This document shows positions 35,838-43,923 of a stretch of 64,000 nucleotides of DNA, one piece after another. Each line of letters opens with the position of its first letter. Within the stretch, counting starts at the first letter, position 1. A program made the translations under genes and the position numbers. The stretch spans positions 124,001 through 188,000 of the forward strand of contig JACRDF010000050.1 of assembly GCA_016212925.1 (NCBI GenBank), given 5' to 3'. This DNA comes from Desulfomonile tiedjei. Lineage in GTDB: Bacteria; Desulfobacterota; Desulfomonilia; Desulfomonilales; Desulfomonilaceae. Below the pieces are notes generated by a model. That model saw only the letters and a list, made by a program, of their open reading frames with translations, was not told the origin of the DNA and searched no databases.

Positions 35838-37031
35838 TCAGTCGTCGAGCGCCTTTCTGACGAGCTGGGTTATGTCCAGGACCTGAAGAGGGACTTCATT
35901 ACGCCGGACCCAAGTGGTAATAGTTCTCACGCACTGTTGGCATGAGGTCACCACAGCTTGGGCTCCGGTTGCCATGATTTCTTTGATTTTCCGTTCCGTG
36001 ATACGGCTGGAGAGTTCCCCGTCTATCATCTCCAGGTTGCCACCGCCGCCGCAGCACCGGGCGTTCTCTCGGTTGCGTTCCAATTCCACCAGCTCGACCC
36101 CGGGAATAGAGCGGATCACGGCCCTGGCTGCCTCGAATTCCCTGGCCCCGCGCCCCAGATCGCAGGGATCGTGGTAAGTCACTTTGAAAGGAAGACCTTT
36201 GAACTTCAGTCGCTTTTCGCGGACGAGCCGCAGCAGGAACTGCGTGGAATGGAAGATCGACAGATGGCCGGGGTAAGGATAATGCTCCTGCCACATTTGA
36301 TAACACGAAGGACAGGAGAATAAGACGCTGCTTGCCCCTTTGGCCGCCACAGCCGCGAGATTATGGGTAATGAAATCCTGTGCCTGATCGCCCAGTCCGG
36401 CCCCCAGCATGGGAAAACCGCAGCACCATTCGTCCGAGCCCAGAAGCGTGAAATCTACTTCCGCCACCGTCAAAATCTCGGCAAGGGCCACCGGAATTTG
36501 CTGCGCGACGGGGTAAAAAGCCGCTACACACCCCGTGAAGAACACGATTTCCGCCTTTTCTTTGCAGAAGCCGTCTTCGGAGGAATCGTCGCAATCTTCC
36601 ACCCACTCAGCCCGCTCTTCATTGTCCTCTGCGAACACGTTGCGGCTCTCGGCCAGGTTTTGCCGGATAGCGTCGATCTTCTCAGGATAATATAGCGAAT
36701 GGTTTAAATCCTGCCGTACGTCCAGCCAGAGGTCCTTCAGGTGAATCCCCGCAGGACAAACTTCCTGACAATTTCCGCACAAGGTGCATCGGAAGACAGT
36801 TTGACTGAAATCCCGCCATTCCGAGGCCGCAGGTTCTCTCCGGCCGAATAGTCGCCGCCACAGCGCTGTTCGCGCTCTGAGGATCTCCTTCAGCTTGGCC
36901 AGGCGATAGATTCCGGAAAGACGGCCCTCTCCCGCGGCCTCCACCGCGGGGCACACCTCAGCGCAGATCCGGCAAGCAGTGCACGCCTCAATTTCGAGAA
37001 GCCTGCGGAAGCTGTAGTCCAGGTTGGACAC
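35838..37031 (-). CDS. HdrD/GlcF-like CCG-domain iron-sulfur protein
   Basis: A 397-residue electron carrier. Two 4Fe-4S motifs (CTACRICAEVCP near residue 14, CTLCGNCQEVCPAG near 83) precede two CCG domains (EWCCGFPMLGAG with SCPSC, and CCGGGGNLEM with SCQQC). This is the catalytic layout of the HdrD subunit of membrane heterodisulfide reductases and of GlcF. It is strongly similar to the glcF product at 41-42 kb. The start is GTG at 37031, four bases after the H-protein gene, with AAGGGG about 9 bases upstream. Paired with the cytochrome c/b protein upstream it likely forms a membrane-bound disulfide- or thiol-linked oxidoreductase. Confidence 0.87.
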   Translation of the reverse strand: MSNLDYSFRRLLEIEACTACRICAEVCPAVEAAGEGRLSGIYRLAKLKEILRARTALWRRLFGRREPAASEWRDFSQTVFRCTLCGNCQEVCPAGIHLKDLWLDVRQDLNHSLYYPEKIDAIRQNLAESRNVFAEDNEERAEWVEDCDDSSEDGFCKEKAEIVFFTGCVAAFYPVAQQIPVALAEILTVAEVDFTLLGSDEWCCGFPMLGAGLGDQAQDFITHNLAAVAAKGASSVLFSCPSCYQMWQEHYPYPGHLSIFHSTQFLLRLVREKRLKFKGLPFKVTYHDPCDLGRGAREFEAARAVIRSIPGVELVELERNRENARCCGGGGNLEMIDGELSSRITERKIKEIMATGAQAVVTSCQQCVRTITTWVRRNEVPLQVLDITQLVRKALDD

Positions 37032-37035
37032 GCCA

Positions 37036-37455
37036 TTACCCCTTGATTTTCTCGATCTCAGGCAACATCCATGCAGTGACGGCCTCAGCCCCATGAATCA
37101 GTTTTTCCATGTCGGCCGAGTCATTGGGTGTGATCTTGTACATCCAGCCGGCCGAATAACAGTCCTGATTGATGAGGCCGGGATTGGTTTCCAAAGCCAT
37201 GTTGGAAGCGGCCAGGACTCCGTCTACCGGAGCGAAGACCTTTCCCACCCACTTTCCTGACTCCAATTTCGCGAACTTCTTCCCAACAGAAAGGGCCTTG
37301 CCCGGCTCCGGGAGCTGGACGAATACGATTTTACCCGCCATCTCTTGCGCAAAATCAGTCATACCCATCACAAGAACGCCGCCGTCTGACCTTACCCAGA
37401 AGTGATGCTCCTCATAATACAGCTCATCTGGAAGGTTATAGCCTTGTATTTCCAT
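37036..37455 (-). CDS. Glycine-cleavage H-protein-like lipoyl carrier
   Basis: A 139-residue protein with the H-protein fold (YYEEHHFWVRSDGGVLVMGMTDFAQEMAGKIVFVQLPEPG, landmark) and the lipoylation lysine at position 68 in KLESGKWVGKV, followed by VFAPVDGVL. GGAGG lies 6 bases before the ATG at 37455. No gcvT, gcvP or lpd genes are near; instead the neighbours are a multihaem cytochrome, an HdrD-like protein (4 bases downstream) and a lipoate ligase. It therefore probably serves as a redox or thiol carrier in that complex rather than in glycine cleavage; that role is inferred. Confidence 0.87.
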   Translation of the reverse strand: MEIQGYNLPDELYYEEHHFWVRSDGGVLVMGMTDFAQEMAGKIVFVQLPEPGKALSVGKKFAKLESGKWVGKVFAPVDGVLAASNMALETNPGLINQDCYSAGWMYKITPNDSADMEKLIHGAEAVTAWMLPEIEKIKG

Positions 37456-37545
37456 CCACTGCCTCCATAACCAATATATCGAGGTCACGCCCGCTCCTGG
37501 CCTTTGCTACCGAGGCACAGGCCGACCGTACAGCCGTCTGAACAG

Positions 37546-39486
37546 CTATCTGTGCCCTGATCCATGATTCTTCCCATGTCGAGAGCTACCTCGATGGCCG
37601 TGAAAGCGATCAGCAGCATTGAGAACCGAAACAAGCGGGGCCATGACCACGTGAACCATCCCGCTGAAGGGCAGATACAATAAAAAGGCCCCGGTCAAAA
37701 ACGCATGCAGGTACCAGACGTACCCGTAGATTTCGTTCAAACCAGCGGTCCCGCGCCATGCGAAACTCAAGGCCCAACCGACAAATGCCCAGCGTGCGCC
37801 TTCGGCAGGGCCGGTCATAGCCAACCGTGCGCCTTCAAGGAGGAATCCAACTAGTACAATGCCTCCCAAAAGCCCGACGGCCAACCAGTCGCGCTCAGGC
37901 AGCCCATCAATTACTACTTCATCACGGGAAAAATGTCTGCGGAGAATAGCCAAGATCACGCCCAAAATCACCATTAATCCGGTAAGGTCGAATACGAATG
38001 CGGTCAGAAACCAGTTCTTATCCAGCATCTGCCAGACCCACGCCTGAGAAGGCCAGGCCAGTGAACCAACTAGTGCCGCCAGGCCCCAAACGAAGCGCAC
38101 CACAAAGGGCAAAAAGATGAGAGCGTGAATCATCCAGCGAAGCCGCGACTGGATGAAGAGCTTCCGCTGGAATAAACCGTCGAGAAACAGGGCCTTTAGG
38201 ACAGCGGCTGCACGGGCAGAGAAAGCCGCCTTGATGCCACGGTCAGCTCCGGCAATCGAGCCGGCCCGGGGCCGAAGTGTTCCGGTAAACCAGACCGAGG
38301 CGACCACACACATCCCCAGGCCAAAGCCGACGAGTGCCAACACGCTGATAGGATCCCTGGCTGAGAAGGTGGCAGCATGGCAGGGCATACAAATGAGGCT
38401 CTTTGCCGGAAGAACCATGGCAGCCGCACCGACATGGTTCCCTGCATGGTGGCAGCGTTGGCAGGAGCCCGTGCCTTCGCCGGGTCGCACAACATTAAGC
38501 CAACTGGCCTGTGAAGTTTTCTCAGACCTTTGCCAGACCACTTTTCTGGTACCCGGGTCCCGTGACACTTCGATTTGGTCCAGGTGACAGGCCTGACAGG
38601 ATACTTTAGTGTGGGCATCGTGGATGATCGATTCTCTGTGAGGGGTATGGCACTGGCGGCAGTTCGGGGAACTCTGTCGATGGTGCTCAAATCGCGCGGC
38701 CTCACGATGGCAGGACAAGCAATCCAGACCGCTGTGACCTTTGAAAATATGCTTGCCTTTGTCGATCCAAGGAACCGTCACTGACGCTTTAGTAGTCGCA
38801 GCGGCCTGTCCATGGCACCCGAGACAAATCCGGTCTATGTTCCGGGCTCTCTCGCTGTCTTGAGGGTCGGAAGCCTTGTGGCATTCCAGGCATTTGACAT
38901 CATCACCCACGGCTTCAGGAAGCTTTTGCTTTTGGTCGTGGCAGGTGGAGCACAGTTCGCGGGTTTGGACGACAGGCTTGGTTTCCGAAGCACCTTTCTT
39001 GCTGAGCCGGGGTTGGTAGTGAGGATCATGGCACGCGATACAGTGTGAATAGTCCTCGGCCTTCTTGATCGGCTTTCCCGCATGCAAACCCATTTCCAGG
39101 TTTTTCTTTATTATTGTCCCGTCATGGCACCCATAGCAAGTTTCGGCACTAAAAAAATCTCGCAGGCTCCGGTTGACTTGAGCCGGGTCAGGGTGGGCCG
39201 TTCGCCGGATCACGTTCGGATGACAATCCTGACAGGAGATTTGGCCATGGGCCGAAACATGGTGCCGGGCCGCGTCCAGAAACCACGACCCAGCATCCGG
39301 GGGCTCCACAGCAAAGCAAAACGTCGAGGCTGCAAGCAGCACTAGAGCGACTGCCAGACCAGTAGCATTCAGCCCTCTTACGGCTTCAGAAGCCGCCTGG
39401 GCCGAAGAAAAGGCCCGAAACCACTCAGAAAACTCGTGCCAGTAGGCTCTGCAATGTGAATGAATCGCATGGTTGCCGTGGTCCAT
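37546..39486 (-). CDS. Undecahaem cytochrome c fused to NarI/HdrE-like membrane cytochrome b
   Basis: A 646-residue protein. A signal/anchor helix (LAVALVLLAASTFCFA) leads into a periplasmic domain with eleven CxxCH haem c motifs, in order CQDCH, CYGCH, CIACH, CSTCH, CLECH, CLGCH, CLSCH, CRQCH, CQACH, CQRCH and CMPCH. The C-terminal half has about six membrane helices with histidines placed as in the nitrate-reductase gamma/HdrE/DsrM family (MIHALIFLPF, LHAFLTGAFLLYLPFSGMVH). The fusion would connect the quinone pool or the cytoplasmic HdrD-like protein to periplasmic carriers. The start at 39486 has only a weak ribosome site; the frame stays open to 39573. It heads the operon. Confidence 0.88.
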   Translation of the reverse strand: MDHGNHAIHSHCRAYWHEFSEWFRAFSSAQAASEAVRGLNATGLAVALVLLAASTFCFAVEPPDAGSWFLDAARHHVSAHGQISCQDCHPNVIRRTAHPDPAQVNRSLRDFFSAETCYGCHDGTIIKKNLEMGLHAGKPIKKAEDYSHCIACHDPHYQPRLSKKGASETKPVVQTRELCSTCHDQKQKLPEAVGDDVKCLECHKASDPQDSERARNIDRICLGCHGQAAATTKASVTVPWIDKGKHIFKGHSGLDCLSCHREAARFEHHRQSSPNCRQCHTPHRESIIHDAHTKVSCQACHLDQIEVSRDPGTRKVVWQRSEKTSQASWLNVVRPGEGTGSCQRCHHAGNHVGAAAMVLPAKSLICMPCHAATFSARDPISVLALVGFGLGMCVVASVWFTGTLRPRAGSIAGADRGIKAAFSARAAAVLKALFLDGLFQRKLFIQSRLRWMIHALIFLPFVVRFVWGLAALVGSLAWPSQAWVWQMLDKNWFLTAFVFDLTGLMVILGVILAILRRHFSRDEVVIDGLPERDWLAVGLLGGIVLVGFLLEGARLAMTGPAEGARWAFVGWALSFAWRGTAGLNEIYGYVWYLHAFLTGAFLLYLPFSGMVHVVMAPLVSVLNAADRFHGHRGSSRHGKNHGSGHR

Positions 39487-39533
39487 AATGTGCCTGCAAT
39501 AAACCGTCTTTTTCGTCCGCGCTCGATTATGCG

Positions 39534-39595
39534 TTGGTGGGGCAGGCGTCCCGCCTGCCCAAGAGACAGGCAAGATGCCTGTCCCACCGAGAGCA
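39534..39595. repeat. GGTGGGGCAGGC hairpin repeat
   Basis: Two nested inverted repeats, GGCAGGCGTCCCGCCTGCC and GACAGGCAAGATGCCTGTC, sit inside outer GGTGGG / CCCACC arms. It lies upstream of the cytochrome gene and downstream of larA, and is related to GGGACAGGC repeats elsewhere. Confidence 0.6.
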
Positions 39596-39692
39596 GGATT
39601 TTACTCGTTTGAAGGCGTATGGATATCACTCTAGGACATTGTTTCCGGCGATTACCATCCGCCCTCTGTCCTCTTGCCAGCGGAATTCCTGC

Positions 39693-40985
39693 TTATTCGT
39701 GCCGACAAAATGGTACCACATAAGGCCCTTCGGGAATCACTGCTACAGACGTATCTCCCGACCGCTCCACGCTTTTGCGAATAGCTTCCTGGAATCGGTC
39801 CAAGTCGGCGAAGCTCTCAACACCCGTCAGTTTCAGGTCTTCTTCGCAAAGGCATTCGGCATAAAAACGAATGGCCCCGATTCGCATGGGTTTCAGTTGC
39901 ATCTCGGTTTGCCATTCATCAACCGCCGCGTTTCCCTTGGGCCACAACTCGTCAAGGAATTTGTCCGATCCAAGCTCAATGAGTTTTTTTTGTGCTTCCA
40001 CGTAATCCGCCGAGCCCATTCCTTCCGAACATTCGGAGACAATGAAGAGGTCTCCGCCCGGCTCGAGCACATCCATGGCTCCCACCATCCCTTTGACAGT
40101 CTGGTAATAGGTCTTGTCAAGCGGGTACCCGGCCGAACTTGTAATCACGGTTCGAAAGCGTCGCGGAATGGTTATCTCGGCGTACTGTCTCATAAAATCT
40201 ATGGCAGCCAGATGGCTCTGTATGATGTCGCCGAAGTTCAGGAAACACGGCTGTCGAAATTCGTCAATGACCGCGTTGACACCCAAAGCGCGGCCGACGC
40301 GCTTTACGATTTCCAGTTGCTCTTCGTGTAGGGGGTTGCCGTCCAGTATGCAGTTGGCAGAACGCGGTGATTCCAGGAACGTCGCGGTGTGAAGACGCGT
40401 GATGGTCTCCTGATGGGCCACACCGGGGACCACCAGCTTCCGTCCCCCTGAGTAACCGGCCATAAAATGGGGTTCCACAAGGCCGGTGACCAGGCGTAAA
40501 TCCGCGTCCACGAATCGGCGGTCCAACTTGATGGGCGTACCTCGGGAGGTCAATCCCAGGTCCACATGATCCGCGTCGTTACGGGCAAAGTGGTTGGCGA
40601 CGCTGACGGTCTTGAGCACCCATTCGTCGCCAACCACATCGCGAAGTTCAGCTCCTTCGTTGGGTCGATGCAGGCCCGTGGCCACCAGGACTGTGATCTG
40701 TTCCGGATTGAGGCCGGCTGTCAACAGCTCTCGGATGACCGCCGGCAGGATTAACCCGTTTGGAACAGGCCGAGTGATATCGCAAATAAGGATGCAAGCG
40801 CTCGAACGTCCTTGGGCTTCTTCGATCAGCGGCTTGGACCCGACCGGTTCCTTCAAGGCCCTTGCCATTGCAGCGACCGGCTCCGGCAGCACAGGCATCG
40901 GCTTCTTGCGGATAACCGTGACGTTCCAATGGTCGGGCAACTCCAAACCCAACCCGGTCCGGCCATAATTCATAAGGTATTTCAT
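39693..40985 (-). CDS. larA: Nickel-dependent lactate racemase family protein
   Basis: A 430-residue LarA homologue. CDITRPVPN (family DxTRPxP), TGLHRP, the histidine in VEPHFMAGYSGGRKLVVPGVA and the lysine of that segment correspond to the residues that hold the nickel-pincer NPN cofactor. LarA interconverts D- and L-2-hydroxyacids. The cofactor genes larB, larC, larE are absent here and must lie elsewhere if the enzyme is active. GGGGAG is 8 bases before the ATG at 40985. It follows the glcDEF cluster, so it may feed the correct lactate stereoisomer to it. Confidence 0.87.
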   Translation of the reverse strand: MKYLMNYGRTGLGLELPDHWNVTVIRKKPMPVLPEPVAAMARALKEPVGSKPLIEEAQGRSSACILICDITRPVPNGLILPAVIRELLTAGLNPEQITVLVATGLHRPNEGAELRDVVGDEWVLKTVSVANHFARNDADHVDLGLTSRGTPIKLDRRFVDADLRLVTGLVEPHFMAGYSGGRKLVVPGVAHQETITRLHTATFLESPRSANCILDGNPLHEEQLEIVKRVGRALGVNAVIDEFRQPCFLNFGDIIQSHLAAIDFMRQYAEITIPRRFRTVITSSAGYPLDKTYYQTVKGMVGAMDVLEPGGDLFIVSECSEGMGSADYVEAQKKLIELGSDKFLDELWPKGNAAVDEWQTEMQLKPMRIGAIRFYAECLCEEDLKLTGVESFADLDRFQEAIRKSVERSGDTSVAVIPEGPYVVPFCRHE

Positions 40986-41031
40986 CGCCGGCTCCCCTTG
41001 CGGAAGATAGGCCCTGGGGCCAACCGCGGTA

Positions 41032-41316
41032 TCACGTCACCGCCGCTTTCTTGGAAGCCATAGTTGCCTGTTTGTCTCTACGGTCATCCACTTTGAGGTC
41101 GATGACTACCCGTTTGGCTCCCTCTGCCACGTGAGCCGCGTGCACCTTTTTTACCAGGTCAAAGAGAGCGTCCAGGTCCGGGACTTCCACTGATGTGGAC
41201 ATAGCCCCCACTTCGTAGGGGTAACCGGACTCCTTCACAACGGCTACGCCTTTCTTCACGAAACGGCTGAGGCTTGTGCTTTCACCAATTGGATATACTG
41301 AAAAACTGGCTATCAT
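41032..41316 (-). CDS. MTH1187-family thiamine-binding protein
   Basis: A 94-residue ferredoxin-like-fold protein (MIASFSVYPIGESTSLSRFV, later EVGAMSTSVEVPDLDALFDLV). The family binds thiamine or related pyrimidines in structural studies. AGGTGG lies upstream of the ATG. It is 19 bases after glcF and 46 bases before larA, so part of the glc operon. A thiamine link with the ThDP-dependent Gcl-like enzyme 7 kb upstream is only suggestive. Confidence 0.83.
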   Translation of the reverse strand: MIASFSVYPIGESTSLSRFVKKGVAVVKESGYPYEVGAMSTSVEVPDLDALFDLVKKVHAAHVAEGAKRVVIDLKVDDRRDKQATMASKKAAVT

Positions 41317-41335
41317 GGCTTACGCCACCTCCCAT

Positions 41336-42484
41336 TTATTCCTGCGTCAAGGACTTGACCACCAATTGTGTCAGGTCCAGAGCTTTGAGATCAATCCCTT
41401 CGCGGCGGGCGCGGGTAACTATGGTGCGAAGACACTGTTGGCACGAAGACACTACCGTATCAGCCCCCGTCGAGAGGATCTCTTCGATCTTGCGCTGAGC
41501 CACTGCGGCTGAAAGGTCAGGGTCCACCATCTCCACGTTGCCGCCGCCGCCGCAGCAAACGCTCAAGTTCCGGTTGTTCGGCAGCTCAACGAATTCTATG
41601 CCGGGTATGGCCTTTATGACATCTCTAGGTTCCTCGAAAACACCGGTGTTTCGTCCCAAATCGCAGGGATCGTGGTACGTGACCTTCATATTGAGCGGCT
41701 TGAGTTTCAGTTTGCCTTGTTCGATCAGATTCGACATCAGTTGGCTGGCGTGCAGCAGCTCAGCCTCGGGGCTGTATAAATGTTTCCAGGTATGCAGGCA
41801 CGAGGGGCATGAGAAAACCGCTTGCCGAGCACCGACGCTTTTCAGTTTCTCAAGATTGTGGTTTTTCAGTTCAGTGACCTTCTCCGGCATGCCGGCCCCC
41901 AGTAGTGGAAAGCCGCAGCACCATTCTTCGCCGCCCAGAATCGTGAAGTCCAATCCCGCGTAATGCATGATGGTGGCAAGATCCGCGGGGATTTTTTGCG
42001 CCAGAGGGAAAAACGAGGCCACGCATCCCACAAAGTATACGATTTCAGCCCGGTCTTTTTCCAGGAACTCATCCGGGATGCCTTTCAGGTATTCTCGCCA
42101 CTCGGCCCGGTCTTCGTTATCGTCTTCGGAAATGTTGTGGTATTCATTCAGGGCTTCCGCGAGCTTTTCGAATATCTTCGGGTGGGCTTGAACTTCCGTG
42201 AGACAGGCCCTGTCCGACAGGACCGCGTCCCTTGTATTCACTGCCGGAAAGCAAGCCTTTGTGCACGCACCGCAGCCAAGGCAGGTGAAGATGGCCTGGG
42301 CCAAGTCTTCGCAGAGTTCCAAACGTCCCTCAATGACCGCTCGAGTGATGGCGTTGCGCCCCCTGGCTGTAAAGGCTTCCGTCCTTCGCACAGCGTAAGT
42401 GGGACAATTCGGGAGACAAAACCCGCACCGGGTGCACTTGGCCACCTCTTCGTACTGCATCTTTTTGAGTTGAACGATGTTCAT
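41336..42484 (-). CDS. glcF: Glycolate/lactate oxidase iron-sulfur subunit GlcF-like
   Basis: A 382-residue CCG protein: CTRCGFCLPNCP near residue 17 and CLGCGACTKACFP near 69 bind 4Fe-4S clusters; EWCCGFPLLGAG..SCPSC and CCGGGGNVEM..SCQQC are the two CCG domains. It accepts electrons from the flavoprotein subunits and passes them to quinone. GGAGGG is 9 bases before the ATG at 42484, two bases after glcE. Closely resembles the HdrD-like protein at 35838-37031, including the EDNEDRAEW linker. Confidence 0.88.
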   Translation of the reverse strand: MNIVQLKKMQYEEVAKCTRCGFCLPNCPTYAVRRTEAFTARGRNAITRAVIEGRLELCEDLAQAIFTCLGCGACTKACFPAVNTRDAVLSDRACLTEVQAHPKIFEKLAEALNEYHNISEDDNEDRAEWREYLKGIPDEFLEKDRAEIVYFVGCVASFFPLAQKIPADLATIMHYAGLDFTILGGEEWCCGFPLLGAGMPEKVTELKNHNLEKLKSVGARQAVFSCPSCLHTWKHLYSPEAELLHASQLMSNLIEQGKLKLKPLNMKVTYHDPCDLGRNTGVFEEPRDVIKAIPGIEFVELPNNRNLSVCCGGGGNVEMVDPDLSAAVAQRKIEEILSTGADTVVSSCQQCLRTIVTRARREGIDLKALDLTQLVVKSLTQE

Positions 42485-42486
42485 GA

Positions 42487-43902
42487 CTACAGCCCTCCAA
42501 GAAATCGACCGGGATTGAGTACACCCCGAGGATCCACACTGTCCTTGATCCTTGTCATAAGGAGGAAATCCCCTTGAGGACTACCCCACGGATCCAGCCT
42601 TTGCTTAAGAGACGCCGGAGCGCACTCAGCGACCATGCTTCCCTCGTACTGCTCAGCTACCGACCTGAAAGCCGCTCCCAGTTCCGCAATCTTTTCCAAA
42701 TCCGCATCGGGCTCGCAAAAAATGTATGCGTAGGCCAGGCCCAGTCCTGCCGACACGGTCAACGCCACCTGATAGCCGGATGAGGCCGCGGTCCAGGCGT
42801 TCATGACTTCAGCATAATGCGAAATCAAGAAACTGCCCTTGAACTTGACAACCGCTTTTCCCTGGCCCGCGGGGGCAAGACAGCAGTCGCTCTGGGTCTT
42901 CCAAAAGGCCGTGGCTTTTTCGCGATCCAACACAGCCAATTCCAGGGCATTCTCTCTCTTGGCCATGTCCTTGAGGTCCGCGACCTCCCTTTCCACTTCT
43001 TCGCTGAATCCTTCCAGAGCTACGGCCACGCACCAGCCCCCAGGCGGCACATTTAGGCCCTTCAATCCAGTGAGGTCGTGGCCCGAGCGGTTCAGGATTT
43101 CCAGGGAGGTGGGCAGAAGCTTCGAGCCCAGTACTCGGTCCGCAAAGGCCCTGGCAGCATCAAAGGCTCCGAAGGCCGCCACCACTGTAGCAACTTGCTC
43201 GGGCAACGGCAGAAGCCGAAAAGTCACGTCTCCGAGAATCCCCAGCGTACCCAGGGAACCGATCATAATCTTGGAAACGTCGTACCCGCTGACGTTTTTG
43301 ACCGTTTTTCCGCCCATGCCAATGATCTCGCCGGTGGGACTCACGTATCTCATGCCCAAAATGAGATCACGCGGAAGCCCGTAGCGTAGTCTCTTCGGCC
43401 CGGTGGAATTGGCCGCAACCATGCCGCCCAGCGTGACCCGATCGGAAAATGGAGGGTCCAGCGGCAAGAAGACGCCCTTATAATCGCGACCGGAGCACAT
43501 GTAATCGGCTTGGGTCTTGAGGTCGCCATCCACCGGGAAGAAGCATCTGTTTTCGGTTCCTCCTAGAAGGTCCTGGAGATCCGCCAGCCTGACTCCGGCT
43601 TGCGCTGTGACCGTCAGATTGGCTACGTCAATGTCTATGATCTTGTCCAGCCTGCTGGTGCTCAACGCCAGATCAAACCGCGAAGGCACTTTGCCGAGCG
43701 CCATCTTGGTGCCTCCGCCCCAGGGAATTACACCCCAATTCTCCTTGTTGGCCAGTTTCAATACTTCACCAGCCTGACCCAAATTAGCCGGGTAAACCAC
43801 CGCCCCCGGTACCATGCCGTCTACGGAGAACTCGGCGACGGTCGCTGAATCAGTCACCACCATTTTCGGGCTCATAACCTCATGCAGCAAATCTATATCC
43901 AT
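42487..43902 (-). CDS. glcE: Glycolate/lactate oxidase FAD-binding subunit GlcE-like
   Basis: A 471-residue flavoprotein of the PCMH family: PANLGQAGEVLKLANKENWGVIPWGGGTKMALG and VTLGGMVAANSTGPKRLRYGLPRDLILG contain the FAD-contacting stretches. GlcE-like proteins form the catalytic complex with GlcD and GlcF; here it is longer (about 470 against 350 in E. coli GlcE) and retains a C-terminal FAD-oxidase domain ending VLNPGRFLGGL. It is 2 bases upstream of glcF and 21 bases downstream of glcD. Confidence 0.87.
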   Translation of the reverse strand: MDIDLLHEVMSPKMVVTDSATVAEFSVDGMVPGAVVYPANLGQAGEVLKLANKENWGVIPWGGGTKMALGKVPSRFDLALSTSRLDKIIDIDVANLTVTAQAGVRLADLQDLLGGTENRCFFPVDGDLKTQADYMCSGRDYKGVFLPLDPPFSDRVTLGGMVAANSTGPKRLRYGLPRDLILGMRYVSPTGEIIGMGGKTVKNVSGYDVSKIMIGSLGTLGILGDVTFRLLPLPEQVATVVAAFGAFDAARAFADRVLGSKLLPTSLEILNRSGHDLTGLKGLNVPPGGWCVAVALEGFSEEVEREVADLKDMAKRENALELAVLDREKATAFWKTQSDCCLAPAGQGKAVVKFKGSFLISHYAEVMNAWTAASSGYQVALTVSAGLGLAYAYIFCEPDADLEKIAELGAAFRSVAEQYEGSMVAECAPASLKQRLDPWGSPQGDFLLMTRIKDSVDPRGVLNPGRFLGGL

Positions 43903-43923
43903 TTTCCGGTCCCCTCTTAGCCT

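Noticed and set aside
36361-36606. Frames inside the HdrD-like gene on the same strand and on the plus strand
   Set aside because: They are alternate registers of a gene with intact cluster motifs.
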